Source of the DNA: PNNG01 sp964577055
GTDB lineage: Bacteria; Bacteroidota; Bacteroidia; UBA7662
Direction: 5' to 3'
Assembly (NCBI GenBank): GCA_964577055.1
Contig: CAZNWC010000014.1
Location: 1 to 60,958 of the forward strand
DNA length: 60,958 nucleotides
Part shown: piece by piece, positions 17,159-25,760 of the stretch
Numbering within the stretch: position 1 is the stretch's first letter
How the letters are laid out: each line of letters starts with the position of its first letter
Notes under the pieces: generated by a model
What the model was told of the DNA's origin: nothing
Seen by the model: only the letters and a program-made list of their open reading frames with translations
Databases searched by the model: none
Position numbers and translations under genes: made by a program

Positions 17159-17824
17159 AGTAGAAGCATCGAATAAAAAATCGTCGTGCACAGGCCACAT
17201 TCGGGTTGTGACTCGGAGCTTGGGCAATCTTTGGCCCCGAGCAATCGAAGGCTGTAATTACTCAAGCCGAAGCTGCGGGCAGGCAGCGAGCTTCTTTGAG
17301 GCCAATTTGGCTTAAAAACATTCATCTGTTGGCTGCCATTGAGCAATTGTGAGCTCTTTATCAGGTTTAGCTGTTCAAAAAACATTTTAGTTAAGTGCTT
17401 GAGGCTAATTTCCATTCAATCGAATATACCTTCTATTAAATACCGGGCCCAAAAAGTCTGTTTTTTTTTACCGTTTGTTTTCCGATTTGGCGCAAATCCA
17501 CCCCATGGTAGCGCCTGTACGGGCTCTCTGTGCCAATATAACATAGGGGGCTCAAAATGGTGTACAGGTATGGCGCAGTGCCATGCATGAACAATTACGC
17601 TAACACGCCAGGCGTTGTCAGGGTTGCAGCCATGTAAGTGAACCATTTTTGTTGCAGGCACCAGCACCTCAAGAACCCAAATGCCGAAACCTAGCTTCAG
17701 CTCCTTTAAAGGGAAGGCCCTTTGGTAAGTTGCCGTTGAAATGGGTAATGGTGTGTACGCTGTCGTGCGCACTTTCGATCGATTAATGCAAGTTCTTGCA
17801 TATTTTTTTATAATAGCACAGAAT
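17159..17824. other. Long intergenic region without recognised gene
   Basis: About 670 bases. Minus-strand frames at 17140-17415 and 17416-17841 have no start context or protein-like composition. A small palindrome, CGCCAGGCG, lies near 17610. A structured or regulatory RNA cannot be excluded, but no known RNA family was recognised. Confidence 0.5.
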
Positions 17825-17858
17825 TTTGCGCGCGCTATCACAAAAAGAATTTACTTTG
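17825..17858 (+). promoter_or_regulatory. Candidate promoter of the dehydratase gene
   Basis: TTTG at 17825-17828, then a 22-base spacer, then TTACTTTG at 17851-17858 (one mismatch to TAnnTTTG). It would give a leader of roughly 70 bases containing the hairpin at 17872-17889. Confidence 0.4.
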
Positions 17859-17871
17859 TTCTAAGATTGAG

Positions 17872-17889
17872 GAGTATTAGGAAATACTC
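17872..17889 (+). other. Perfect leader hairpin
   Basis: GAGTATT, a four-base loop AGGA, then AATACTC: a 7-bp perfect stem, 47 bases before the ATG at 17937. It has no T-run, so it is more likely a leader structure or operator than a terminator. Confidence 0.5.
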
Positions 17890-17936
17890 TTTCTTTGGAG
17901 AAGTTTCAACCCCGGATGGCCGAACCAAGATAAACC

Positions 17937-19898
17937 ATGATTAGTAAGCTCATAAGGTCATATTCAAATCGCTTTATTAGCCGTTGGCTGGTGTTGCTCA
18001 TTGATTTAGTTATCGTATTATTTACTTACCAGCTTAGTTTAATCATTCGCCATAATTTCGATTTGACCCAAATTGATGCCGAACAAATGTATGAGCAATC
18101 AGTTGTGGTCTTGGTCGTTTTTACCATTGGTTTTTTGTTGTTTCGTTCGTACAGCGGTGTTGTTCGGCATACCAATATCGCCGATGCTTTTCGCATATTG
18201 AAAGCAACTACGCTAGCAACAGCACTGCTTATTGTGCTAAACATGCTGGCAATGAGACACTTGCAACAGGAGCAAAGTGTTTTGGTTATATCCCTTTCGG
18301 TATTGCTCATTCACTACCTCTTCTCAAACTTTGCCCTGATTGTTAGTCGCTTTATTTTTACACTGGTCTACCACGCCCTTTTCGATAAAGGCAGGCAACG
18401 CGTGAATGTGGTCATTTACGGTGCGGGTTCTTCGGGCATGACCACCAAAAGTGCCTTTGCATCCGACAAAGATACCTTATACAATGTAGTTGCTTTTATT
18501 GACGATAATCCCACCAAACAAGGCAAAGTCATCCAAGGAGTAAAGGTGTACGCCTCGGCTATTCTCGAAAGCGAATTTATCAGCAAGAGAGGGGTGCAAG
18601 AGGTTGTCTTGTCTATTCAAAATATTTCCAACCAACGCAAACGCGAAATTGTTGACCTGTGCTTGCTGCACAATATCAAGATAAAAAGTGTTCCGTCCAT
18701 TGAAAAATGGATCAACGGTGAACTCACTTCGCACCAGCTCAAACCCATCAGGATTGAAGACCTCTTGCAGCGCAATGAGATCAAACTCGACAAGGAAGCA
18801 GTTCGGGTTGAAGTATACGAAAAAGTGGTGCTGGTAACCGGGGCAGCAGGGTCTATTGGTTCAGAAATAGCACGGCAGTTATTGTACTATCGTCCGGCAC
18901 AGCTGATTTTGGTCGACCAGGGCGAAACCCCCATGTACGAACTGGAACAGGAGCTGCGGAAAGTGCATCCTGTTTTGTTTGCTGCTGTACGCATGGTAGT
19001 GGCCGATATCCGCAATGAAAAGCGCATGCGGCAGGTGTTCAAAAAGTTCCGCCCCAATTATGTATTTCATGCAGCGGCCTACAAACACGTGCCCTTGATG
19101 GAGGAAAACTGCTACGAAGCAGTAATGGTGAATATATTTGGTACCCAAAACCTCGCGGACTTGGCGATGGAATTTGGTGTGCACAAATTTGTGATGGTGA
19201 GCACCGACAAAGCCGTGAACCCAACCAACGTCATGGGAGCCACCAAACGGGTAGCCGAAATTTACACGCAAAGCCTCAACAATACCATTGGTTCGTCGAC
19301 CCGCTTTATCACCACCCGTTTTGGCAATGTATTGGGGTCGAATGGCTCGGTCATTCCGCTCTTCAAAAAGCAAATTGAAACAGGTGGGCCCATCACAGTA
19401 ACACACCCCGACATAACCCGCTATTTCATGACCATCCCTGAGGCGTGTCAGTTGGTACTCGAAGCCGGTGTAATGGGACAAGGGGGCGAAATTTTCATCT
19501 TCAACATGGGGGAGTCGGTGAAAATTTTGGATGTAGCCAAAAAAATGATCAAACTATCGGGTCTTACTTTGGGCAAAGACATCCAAATCACTTTCAGTGG
19601 CCTGCGTCCGGGGGAGAAATTGTACGAAGAATTGCTGGCCACCACCGAAAATACCATGCCTACCCACCATGAAAAAATCATGATCGCCAAGGTACGTTCG
19701 TATGATTACGATGGGGTTGCCCAGCAATTGGTGCATTTAAAGCAAGTGCTCCAATTGGGCGATGAAATGCGCATTGTGAATAAGGTGAAGGAGATTGTGC
19801 CAGAATTTGTAAGCAACAATTCACGCTTCGAAGAACTCGATAAGCGCCGCTTTAATCCCGATAACGAGCCCCAATCGAATTTGGGCATCAACGAATAA
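17937..19898 (+). CDS. CapD/WbpM/PglF-type sugar-nucleotide 4,6-dehydratase
   Basis: Membrane-anchored SDR enzyme of 653 aa that would convert UDP-GlcNAc (or a relative) to the 4-keto-6-deoxy sugar. About four N-terminal membrane helices (residues 16-146) precede a degenerate Rossmann domain (VVIYGAGSSG, 158-167) and the catalytic SDR domain with TGAAGSIGSE (301-310). The active site reads STDKAVNPTNVMGATK with Met433 and Lys437, the MxxxK form known from WbpM and PglF instead of YxxxK. It probably feeds the DegT-like enzyme at 11518. It sits alone between a long 5' gap and a second wzi-like gene. Confidence 0.9.
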   Translation: MISKLIRSYSNRFISRWLVLLIDLVIVLFTYQLSLIIRHNFDLTQIDAEQMYEQSVVVLVVFTIGFLLFRSYSGVVRHTNIADAFRILKATTLATALLIVLNMLAMRHLQQEQSVLVISLSVLLIHYLFSNFALIVSRFIFTLVYHALFDKGRQRVNVVIYGAGSSGMTTKSAFASDKDTLYNVVAFIDDNPTKQGKVIQGVKVYASAILESEFISKRGVQEVVLSIQNISNQRKREIVDLCLLHNIKIKSVPSIEKWINGELTSHQLKPIRIEDLLQRNEIKLDKEAVRVEVYEKVVLVTGAAGSIGSEIARQLLYYRPAQLILVDQGETPMYELEQELRKVHPVLFAAVRMVVADIRNEKRMRQVFKKFRPNYVFHAAAYKHVPLMEENCYEAVMVNIFGTQNLADLAMEFGVHKFVMVSTDKAVNPTNVMGATKRVAEIYTQSLNNTIGSSTRFITTRFGNVLGSNGSVIPLFKKQIETGGPITVTHPDITRYFMTIPEACQLVLEAGVMGQGGEIFIFNMGESVKILDVAKKMIKLSGLTLGKDIQITFSGLRPGEKLYEELLATTENTMPTHHEKIMIAKVRSYDYDGVAQQLVHLKQVLQLGDEMRIVNKVKEIVPEFVSNNSRFEELDKRRFNPDNEPQSNLGINE

Positions 19899-20002
19899 TC
19901 GGGGCCAAGCATTGCGGGACATGCTGCCCGCTGCGATGCGGCTGCTGACCGCTACGAACTTAATTTTCGCATTTCTTTGTTTTTTCCCGATTTTCGGTCT
20001 TG

Positions 20003-21712
20003 ATGCGATACTTTCTTTTTGTTTTGCTTTTGCTGGGTTATCATAGGCCCCTCATCGCCCAAACGGTTTCGCTTGATTTGCCGTATTTCGATGACTATTT
20101 GCGCGACCAGCAGCTGCTCGGAAATGTAGATGAACGCATTTCCTGGATGCTAAAACCCCTGCACATCCAAAAGACCCTCCAAGGAAAGGATGTATTTGCA
20201 AGTGATAGCAGCTGGTGGTTGGGCGATACCAAAAACGATTTTGGGAGGGCACAACTGGCCAACAGCAAAGGAGCAGAAGTGTTGTTGCTCCCATTTCACC
20301 ACCGCACACAGTACAACGCGCTTCACAACTATGGTTGGCAAAATGGACCCATGGTTTCAAGCAGGGGACTTCAGTACTATTTTTCAGGTGGTTTGAATTT
20401 TCAGTACAAACAAAAACTGGAAATACAATTGAGGCCCGAATATGTTTATGCCGTCAACCGCCCACAAGCCAATCCGCCCGTTCGGCATGGCGGCATTGAC
20501 AATCCCGAAAAAATGGGTCTTGCCCCTTTTCAGGAGTGGTACGCCGGACAATCGTATATCAAATGGCATTGGAAGGCTCTGAGCATGGGTGTGAGTACCG
20601 AAAATGTACAGTGGGGTCCTGCCCGTCAGGGAAGTCTCTTCTTGAGTCCTTCGGCACCCGGCTTTTTGCACATGAGCATCCATACGAACCGCCCGGTGAA
20701 AACGCCGATTGGGCACTTTGAAGCCCAATTCATTGGAGGAAGGCTCCGGTACTCAGGTTTTTATCCCTATGGCATCGATTGGATTGTGCCTACCGAACCG
20801 CCATTTGAACCCTTTCGAACACCCGACATCACCCCATCGCTTTTGGGGACCCGTGAACACAGCAAATTGAGCGCTATCACTACTACCTTCCAACCCAAAG
20901 CACTTAAAGGCTTGTATGTAGGGGGCGCTTTCGGGGTACAGAGTGTAAATTACAGTGCGTTGAGAGGCTTGCTGGCAGTCTTTATGCCCGGCACCGAAAG
21001 GGCGAACAACGCGAATTATGCTTCCCAGAATGCCCTCATCACCCTATTTGGCAGATACCTAATTCCCCAGGCAGGATTTGAAATTTACGGAGAATTGGGG
21101 CGCGACGATTGGTGGTTCGATGGCCAGGATTTGGCGGTAGATCCTTTTCACACGACCGTAGGCATTTTGGGCATGGCAAAAGTGAAATCGCTGGGCAAGC
21201 GCGACCATTACCTTCGTTTTTCTACTGAATTTACAAAGCTCATGGGGCCCATGACCCAAATCAGCCGGTCGCCCGGTAATAGTTTTTATACGCACAGCAA
21301 CCAAATAGGGTGGACGCATCGTGGCCAGATTTTAGGTGTAGGATTGCCGCCGGGCAGCAACCGGCAGCAAATCGGTTTGCTTTGGAACAAGGGCTACAAC
21401 CGGGTGGGCTTCAATTTTGAAAGGATTGAGTACGCCCAGGATTTATTTTACTTCAGAATGCCGTTCTTATTCAATCCGGCCATCGGTAATTCGCTGGCCA
21501 TGGATTATACCAAACGATTCGTGGATTTGGTAAGTACCGTGCGCCTTCAAAGTGCCTATCGGGGACTCATTTTTGGCGTAGATGTAATGTATCTCCAGAT
21601 TTTCAACTACCAATGGGTATACGTACCGAATGCGACCCCCAATGGATTTCGCTTTCCTGGTTACAACTACCGATCAGTAAACGCCCACGCGTACCTGTAT
21701 TACCGTATTTGA
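20003..21712 (+). CDS. Second Wzi-family outer-membrane protein
   Basis: Paralogue of the protein at 9816-11516, 569 aa. A signal peptide (about residues 1-20, ending LIAQ) is followed by VSLDLPYFDDYLRDQQLLGNVD and the shared blocks LRPEYVYAVNRPQANPPV, HGGIDNPEKMGLAPFQEWYAGQS and APGFLHMSIHTNRPVKT. It ends in a YYRI beta-signal. The ATG at 20003 is preferred over the TTG at 20000. Two Wzi copies flanking one locus could serve two polymers or two steps of surface attachment. The next gene starts 6 bases after its stop. Confidence 0.85.
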   Translation: MRYFLFVLLLLGYHRPLIAQTVSLDLPYFDDYLRDQQLLGNVDERISWMLKPLHIQKTLQGKDVFASDSSWWLGDTKNDFGRAQLANSKGAEVLLLPFHHRTQYNALHNYGWQNGPMVSSRGLQYYFSGGLNFQYKQKLEIQLRPEYVYAVNRPQANPPVRHGGIDNPEKMGLAPFQEWYAGQSYIKWHWKALSMGVSTENVQWGPARQGSLFLSPSAPGFLHMSIHTNRPVKTPIGHFEAQFIGGRLRYSGFYPYGIDWIVPTEPPFEPFRTPDITPSLLGTREHSKLSAITTTFQPKALKGLYVGGAFGVQSVNYSALRGLLAVFMPGTERANNANYASQNALITLFGRYLIPQAGFEIYGELGRDDWWFDGQDLAVDPFHTTVGILGMAKVKSLGKRDHYLRFSTEFTKLMGPMTQISRSPGNSFYTHSNQIGWTHRGQILGVGLPPGSNRQQIGLLWNKGYNRVGFNFERIEYAQDLFYFRMPFLFNPAIGNSLAMDYTKRFVDLVSTVRLQSAYRGLIFGVDVMYLQIFNYQWVYVPNATPNGFRFPGYNYRSVNAHAYLYYRI

Positions 21713-21718
21713 CCAGAA

Positions 21719-22696
21719 ATGAGGTGCATGATGAATTGCTCAAAGCATAAGCAACAAAGCAGTCGAACGCAACAGGGCAATGGCAGTGGCGTGCTCCTGC
21801 AAGCCAAACACTTTGGGCCATGGATGGTCTTTTGCATGTTGGTTTTGCAGCATTTCACAGCTTGGTCGCAGACCACCTCCAAAAGGAGTGATTTCTTGCA
21901 CTGGTCAGCGCACAGGGCTGTTGGATACGGCTTTTATGTTGCAGGCCGTGTGCCCAGGACATTTTACTGGAGGAGTGATTTGACTTTGCAAGGGACGGTA
22001 CATCAGGGAGATGGTACGCCTGTTGTATTTGACGTTGAGATTGAAAAGATTAAGTCCGTTGATGATGGGTCGGCCTTTGTCGACATTTACAGGGCGTTCA
22101 CGCAAAGTGTGCAATCGCCCCCCTATGGGGCAGCCATTGGGTACCGGTTTAAAAACTCCATTTTTGGTGTGGCTGGCCGTTTTTTGCATTATAAGCAGTT
22201 CATGGTTGCGGGCCAGCAAAACCATATCAATGGCACGGTAGGCAATGTCACCTATGCCAACCACTACGGGCAAGCACCTTTTTTGTTGAAATATGAAAAT
22301 ACCGATGGCCACAACATTATCAGCGTTGGCGTTGAAGCTTCGGTAAATTTTTGGAAGTCACCTCATCGAAAACATGCGTTGGGTGCCTTTGGCATGTTGG
22401 GGCCTGCCCTTGGCGTGACCCGCACCGACGCCATTGTACGAACACCCGATGGCACCATACTCAGTCGGAACAACGACTTTAAAGTGTCGGGCGGAGGGCT
22501 GATATTCGAGTTGGGCATCAGCAGCACCCATTTTGCTTACCTCACCTTTTTTGCTGAAACCAATGTGTCGGTTATTCGCAACAGCGATATGTTGATCATG
22601 GACGATGGTCAAAACAGCCTAAGGGGCAGTCAAACCATTGGTGCATGGGGTTGCAGCTTTGGCTTTGCTTTGAGTATTCCACAAAAAGGAGGCTGA
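21719..22696 (+). CDS. Hypothetical outer-membrane beta-barrel-like protein
   Basis: Unrecognised protein of 325 aa. A polar N terminus of about 34 residues precedes a hydrophobic stretch (PWMVFCMLVLQHFTAWSQ) that ends in a plausible signal cleavage at AWSQ, so the true start may be internal (the ATG for MVFCML near 21824). The remainder alternates aromatic and polar residues, with GAAIGYRF, FGVAGRF and a final GFALSIP suggesting a barrel. Its position 6 bases behind the wzi-like gene suggests co-expression. A terminator follows. Function unknown. Confidence 0.65.
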   Translation: MRCMMNCSKHKQQSSRTQQGNGSGVLLQAKHFGPWMVFCMLVLQHFTAWSQTTSKRSDFLHWSAHRAVGYGFYVAGRVPRTFYWRSDLTLQGTVHQGDGTPVVFDVEIEKIKSVDDGSAFVDIYRAFTQSVQSPPYGAAIGYRFKNSIFGVAGRFLHYKQFMVAGQQNHINGTVGNVTYANHYGQAPFLLKYENTDGHNIISVGVEASVNFWKSPHRKHALGAFGMLGPALGVTRTDAIVRTPDGTILSRNNDFKVSGGGLIFELGISSTHFAYLTFFAETNVSVIRNSDMLIMDDGQNSLRGSQTIGAWGCSFGFALSIPQKGG

Positions 22697-22720
22697 GCCA
22701 AAGGAAAAGGATGAGCCCAA

Positions 22721-22752
22721 AAAAAGCCGAAGCAATTTGCTTCGGCTTTTTT
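22721..22752. terminator. Bidirectional rho-independent terminator
   Basis: Stem GCCGAAGC/GCTTCGGC with loop AATTT, flanked by A-run and T-run of six, between two convergent genes. Confidence 0.9.
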
Positions 22753-22766
22753 GTTGGTACAGGCAC

Positions 22767-23630
22767 TTACCAGGTGAATACGCTGCCGTATTGCGCGTTC
22801 ATGGGGTCGATGCACAAAACGGGGATTTGCGATTTGTTGTTCACGATGTTTTCTTCGTCAGATCCCGTGAGGATGTCGAACAAGCCGCGGTCTTCACCGG
22901 TCATGATCACCATCAAATCGGCTTCTACTTCATCGGCATAGGCCAATATCTGCTTCACATAACTTTTGCCCTTGGGATTTTCCTTTACAATCTGATAGCG
23001 AATGTTGTGGTTCTTCAACATTTTTTCGGCATACGCCACATTGTGACCAACGGCTTTGGCCAAAAATTCATCGCTCTCCTGGGCCACAAATAGGTGGATT
23101 TCGCTTTGAAACAGCTGAGCAATGGCAGCGGCTTGACTCGTTTTTTGTTTGCTTTCTTTCGTTGAGTCGATGGGCATCACAATGGTCTTGTAACCATGGG
23201 CACGCATGGGGCGTGTTTGAACAATGATGTCGGGGGCAGTGCTGTTTTCGGCAATCTTGAGTACGTGGGCACCGGTAATGTGTTGCATGCCTTGTACCCC
23301 GCTGGTACCCATGACCACCAAACGGGCCTTCGACTTTTCGGCATATTCGGGAATCGTGCTGAAAATGCTGCCTTCTTCCATTTCATAGCTGGCCTTCACA
23401 CCCGATTTCCGTTGGATATCGTTGGCCAGGATTTGGAGTTTGTCGTTGAGGTCTTTGATGCTGAGTCTTTCCTTTTTCATGTATGATTTGCTTTCGCTGT
23501 TGAGCACGTGCAAAATCATCACCTGGTCGTTGGCAGCCTTGGCAATGCCAATGGCATGTTGGAGAGCACAATCAGAAGGGGCCGTAAAATCGTAAGGCAC
23601 CATGATCAGGTTTTCTTCGCTGGTAAGCAT
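22767..23630 (-). CDS. Tandem-domain universal stress protein
   Basis: UspA-family protein of 287 aa built from two Usp domains (about residues 1-145 and 150-287). Domain 1 starts IMVPYDFTAPSDCALQHA and contains VVMGTSGVQGMQ, part of the ATP-binding glycine motif; domain 2 starts TIVMPIDSTKESKQ and has IMTGEDRGLFDILTGSDEE, a weaker version. Such proteins bind ATP or other ligands and act in stress survival; no partner is indicated. It lies 16 bases behind the lipoprotein gene on the same strand and probably shares its transcript. Confidence 0.9.
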   Translation of the reverse strand: MLTSEENLIMVPYDFTAPSDCALQHAIGIAKAANDQVMILHVLNSESKSYMKKERLSIKDLNDKLQILANDIQRKSGVKASYEMEEGSIFSTIPEYAEKSKARLVVMGTSGVQGMQHITGAHVLKIAENSTAPDIIVQTRPMRAHGYKTIVMPIDSTKESKQKTSQAAAIAQLFQSEIHLFVAQESDEFLAKAVGHNVAYAEKMLKNHNIRYQIVKENPKGKSYVKQILAYADEVEADLMVIMTGEDRGLFDILTGSDEENIVNNKSQIPVLCIDPMNAQYGSVFTW

Positions 23631-23646
23631 ACGTAGGTTTTAGAGG

Positions 23647-25038
23647 TTATTCAATGCGTTCGAGTGCGCCGAGTGTGGGTTGTTGCCCGCGAGGACGCCC
23701 CAACAAATCGGTTTGTAAACGTGGATATAAAGGTACGAGGTTGGCGCCGGCTCTGAATGCCGGACTCAAGGTATCGATGGCAAAATCTTTTTCTCCGGTG
23801 TTTTTGAAACGCGGATCAACAAAAAGAAGGGTGTTTCCTACCAATTGGGTACGCTGACTGCGGAGAATGGTGTGACTGAGTTGCGCATTAAATCCGCTGC
23901 TACTGGCGGTATCGAGCACGAATTCTTCTTGGCGTGAGCCCCAAACGATGCTGTTTTCGAGAATGAGGTTGGCGGGGTTGCTTTGACCGTTCAAGTCGCG
24001 GTTGCTGAGGGCGAACAACGGGAAACCACGCGAAAAACCACTGCTGAAATTCACCAAGGTACTGTGGCGGAAACGGTAATCGCCTCCAAAATCGCCCAAG
24101 AAATTGTACAAACCACAGTTGCTGATGAGGGTATTGTAGGCTTCAATGTGCGCGGTAAAACCGAGGAGGCCCACTATGGCAAAATTGTCGATGCGTACCC
24201 TGTTCAAAATGAGGTTGGGAGATGTACCGCTCACGGGCAACGAATCAACCCGAATGCCAATGTTGCCATTGTAGAGCTCGGCACTGCGTATTTGGTTGTT
24301 GGTGCTGCCTACCAGCAAATGAATGCCGTTCCAGGCACCCGCTAAATCGCGGTAAAACGGATCCAAACGGTCGCCCCTGAAAATAACTGGCTGGTCGGGA
24401 AGGCCATTGACCTGTAGGCTGCCCAACACAAAGAGGCTCGAATTTTTATTGAAGTACACTTTGGCACCCGGCAAAATGGTCAGCTGGCAGGCGCTGTCAA
24501 CCAATACCGAATTGTATACCACAATGGGTTTGTCGGCCGTCCAAACAGTATTGCAAGGCAGCACTTCACCATTGTAAAACACCGCATTTTGTCCGTAAGC
24601 CGCCAAAAGCACTTTGCCGGTGCGATTTCCCGACCGAAAAATCACCGAATCGGTGACGATAAAGGGGGTATTGCTGTTGTTGGGGTCGATGGTGACTTCA
24701 ACAAAAATGTACAAACTATCGCCGGCCGGTAGCTCAACCCCACCTTGGTCGTTGGTGGGAATGCCATTGATGTTGATACGGTAGGAAGAGTTGCCTGTAA
24801 ATCGCCGGCCGGCCAGGTACACCTCGTCGATGGAAATGTTTTGGTTGGTGGGATTGTAAACCTTGAAACGCTTGGTGATGGAACCTGCCGTCACAAACAC
24901 CGTGTCGAACAACAGGGTATCTGTTTCAAAGCGCAAATCAACGTTGGCGTTGGGCGTAAAGCGGTCTTGCCGGCACGAAGTAAAGCTTGCCGCCAGCAAT
25001 ACGCAAAAACCTAGCAGGATTGGGTGAATGAAACGCAT
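23647..25038 (-). CDS. Cell-surface lipoprotein, predicted right-handed beta-helix
   Basis: 463-aa protein with a lipoprotein signal (MRFIHPILLGFCVLLAASFTSC, cysteine at 22). It continues with a beta-sandwich-like section (FKVYNPTNQNISIDEVYLAG) and then repeated short beta-rungs (IRSAELYNGNIGIRVD, LNRVRIDNFAIVGLLG, IEAYNTLISNCGLYNF) typical of parallel beta-helix proteins. Related Bacteroidota lipoproteins are uncharacterised. It is transcribed divergently from the TetR gene and heads a two-gene unit with the stress protein. No enzyme motif is visible. Confidence 0.75.
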   Translation of the reverse strand: MRFIHPILLGFCVLLAASFTSCRQDRFTPNANVDLRFETDTLLFDTVFVTAGSITKRFKVYNPTNQNISIDEVYLAGRRFTGNSSYRININGIPTNDQGGVELPAGDSLYIFVEVTIDPNNSNTPFIVTDSVIFRSGNRTGKVLLAAYGQNAVFYNGEVLPCNTVWTADKPIVVYNSVLVDSACQLTILPGAKVYFNKNSSLFVLGSLQVNGLPDQPVIFRGDRLDPFYRDLAGAWNGIHLLVGSTNNQIRSAELYNGNIGIRVDSLPVSGTSPNLILNRVRIDNFAIVGLLGFTAHIEAYNTLISNCGLYNFLGDFGGDYRFRHSTLVNFSSGFSRGFPLFALSNRDLNGQSNPANLILENSIVWGSRQEEFVLDTASSSGFNAQLSHTILRSQRTQLVGNTLLFVDPRFKNTGEKDFAIDTLSPAFRAGANLVPLYPRLQTDLLGRPRGQQPTLGALERIE

Positions 25039-25050
25039 TACAAAAACGAA

Positions 25051-25058
25051 CGAAAATA
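25051..25058 (-). promoter_or_regulatory. -7 element for the lipoprotein/usp unit
   Basis: Minus-strand TATTTTCG (TAnnTTCG variant) ends 12 bases before the ATG at 25038. Confidence 0.45.
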
Positions 25059-25111
25059 CATAAACGAACAGTATGGCCGCGCACTTTTTTATCCTGCTGC
25101 CATTACCTCCA

Positions 25112-25143
25112 TTTGGTGATTACGATAGGAAAAACTATTTTTG
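25112..25143 (+). promoter_or_regulatory. Strong promoter of the TetR-paa operon
   Basis: TTTG (25112-25115), a 20-base spacer and TATTTTTG (25136-25143): both parts of the Bacteroidota promoter with the consensus spacing. The ATG at 25164 is 20 bases downstream. Confidence 0.8.
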
Positions 25144-25157
25144 CTAACGACTGTTAG
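25144..25157 (+). promoter_or_regulatory. Inverted-repeat operator, probable TetR autoregulatory site
   Basis: CTAAC-GACT-GTTAG is a perfect 5-bp inverted repeat immediately after the -7 element, so a bound repressor would cover the transcription start. From memory, it differs at one position from the CNAACG-NN-CGTTNG palindrome reported for Thermus PaaR, which controls phenylacetate genes. Confidence 0.6.
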
Positions 25158-25163
25158 TTAGCC

Positions 25164-25748
25164 ATGCCAGAAATTCTTTCCGACCGCAAAAGCCAAATCA
25201 CCGAAAAGGCCACCCGCCTGTTTCGCGAGCGGGGTTATGCAGCCACGAGCATGCGCGATTTGGCAGCTGCCATCGGCATCGAAGCAGCATCGCTGTACAG
25301 TCACTTACGTTCGAAGGAAGAATTGCTCAACCGCATTTGTTTTGGCATGGCCGAGTCGTTTTTCCGGGCCCGCGATCAGGTCCAAAGTCTGCAATTGGCG
25401 CCTCCGGTGCAATTGCGCCTGGCCATCGAAAAACATGTAGAAGTCATCACCAACGACGTGAATGCTTCGGCGGTGTTTCAGCACGAGTGGCGCCATTTGA
25501 GCGAGCCCGATTTGAGCATCTTCAAAAGTATGCGTGCCGAATATGAGGCCTATTTCATGGATATCTTAAGTCGGGGCAAGGCAGCCGGGCATTTTCAAAT
25601 AGAAAACGAAAAGCTGGCCGTACTCAGCCTGCTTTCGGCACTGAACTGGTTGTACGACTGGTACCGTCCCGAAGGCCGCTTGCAGCCGCACGAAATCGCC
25701 GCCCAGCTTTCTGAGCAAGTATTGAACGGATTAAACAAGAAACCTTAA
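25164..25748 (+). CDS. TetR-family regulator of the paa operon
   Basis: DNA-binding repressor of 194 aa. The N-terminal helix-turn-helix is ATRLFRERGYAATSMRDLAAAIGIEAASLYSHLRSKEELL (about 17-55). The C-terminal ligand domain is all-helical and resembles TetR_C domains of acyl-CoA- or phenylacetyl-CoA-responsive regulators. It is first in a run with paaABCD (12-base gap to paaA) and has an inverted repeat in its own promoter. The simplest model is autorepression relieved by phenylacetyl-CoA, as known for PaaR in Thermus and some Actinobacteria. Effector binding is inferred, not visible. Confidence 0.85.
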   Translation: MPEILSDRKSQITEKATRLFRERGYAATSMRDLAAAIGIEAASLYSHLRSKEELLNRICFGMAESFFRARDQVQSLQLAPPVQLRLAIEKHVEVITNDVNASAVFQHEWRHLSEPDLSIFKSMRAEYEAYFMDILSRGKAAGHFQIENEKLAVLSLLSALNWLYDWYRPEGRLQPHEIAAQLSEQVLNGLNKKP

Positions 25749-25760
25749 ACACCACATACC

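Noticed and set aside
17416..17841. 141-aa minus-strand open frame
   Set aside because: Composition is not protein-like, there is no promoter or family resemblance, and it lies in a gap with no other coding signal.
65..22696. Recently acquired genomic island
   Set aside because: No integrase, transposase or tRNA flank was seen and codon style looks like the rest of the window; repeats alone are not enough.
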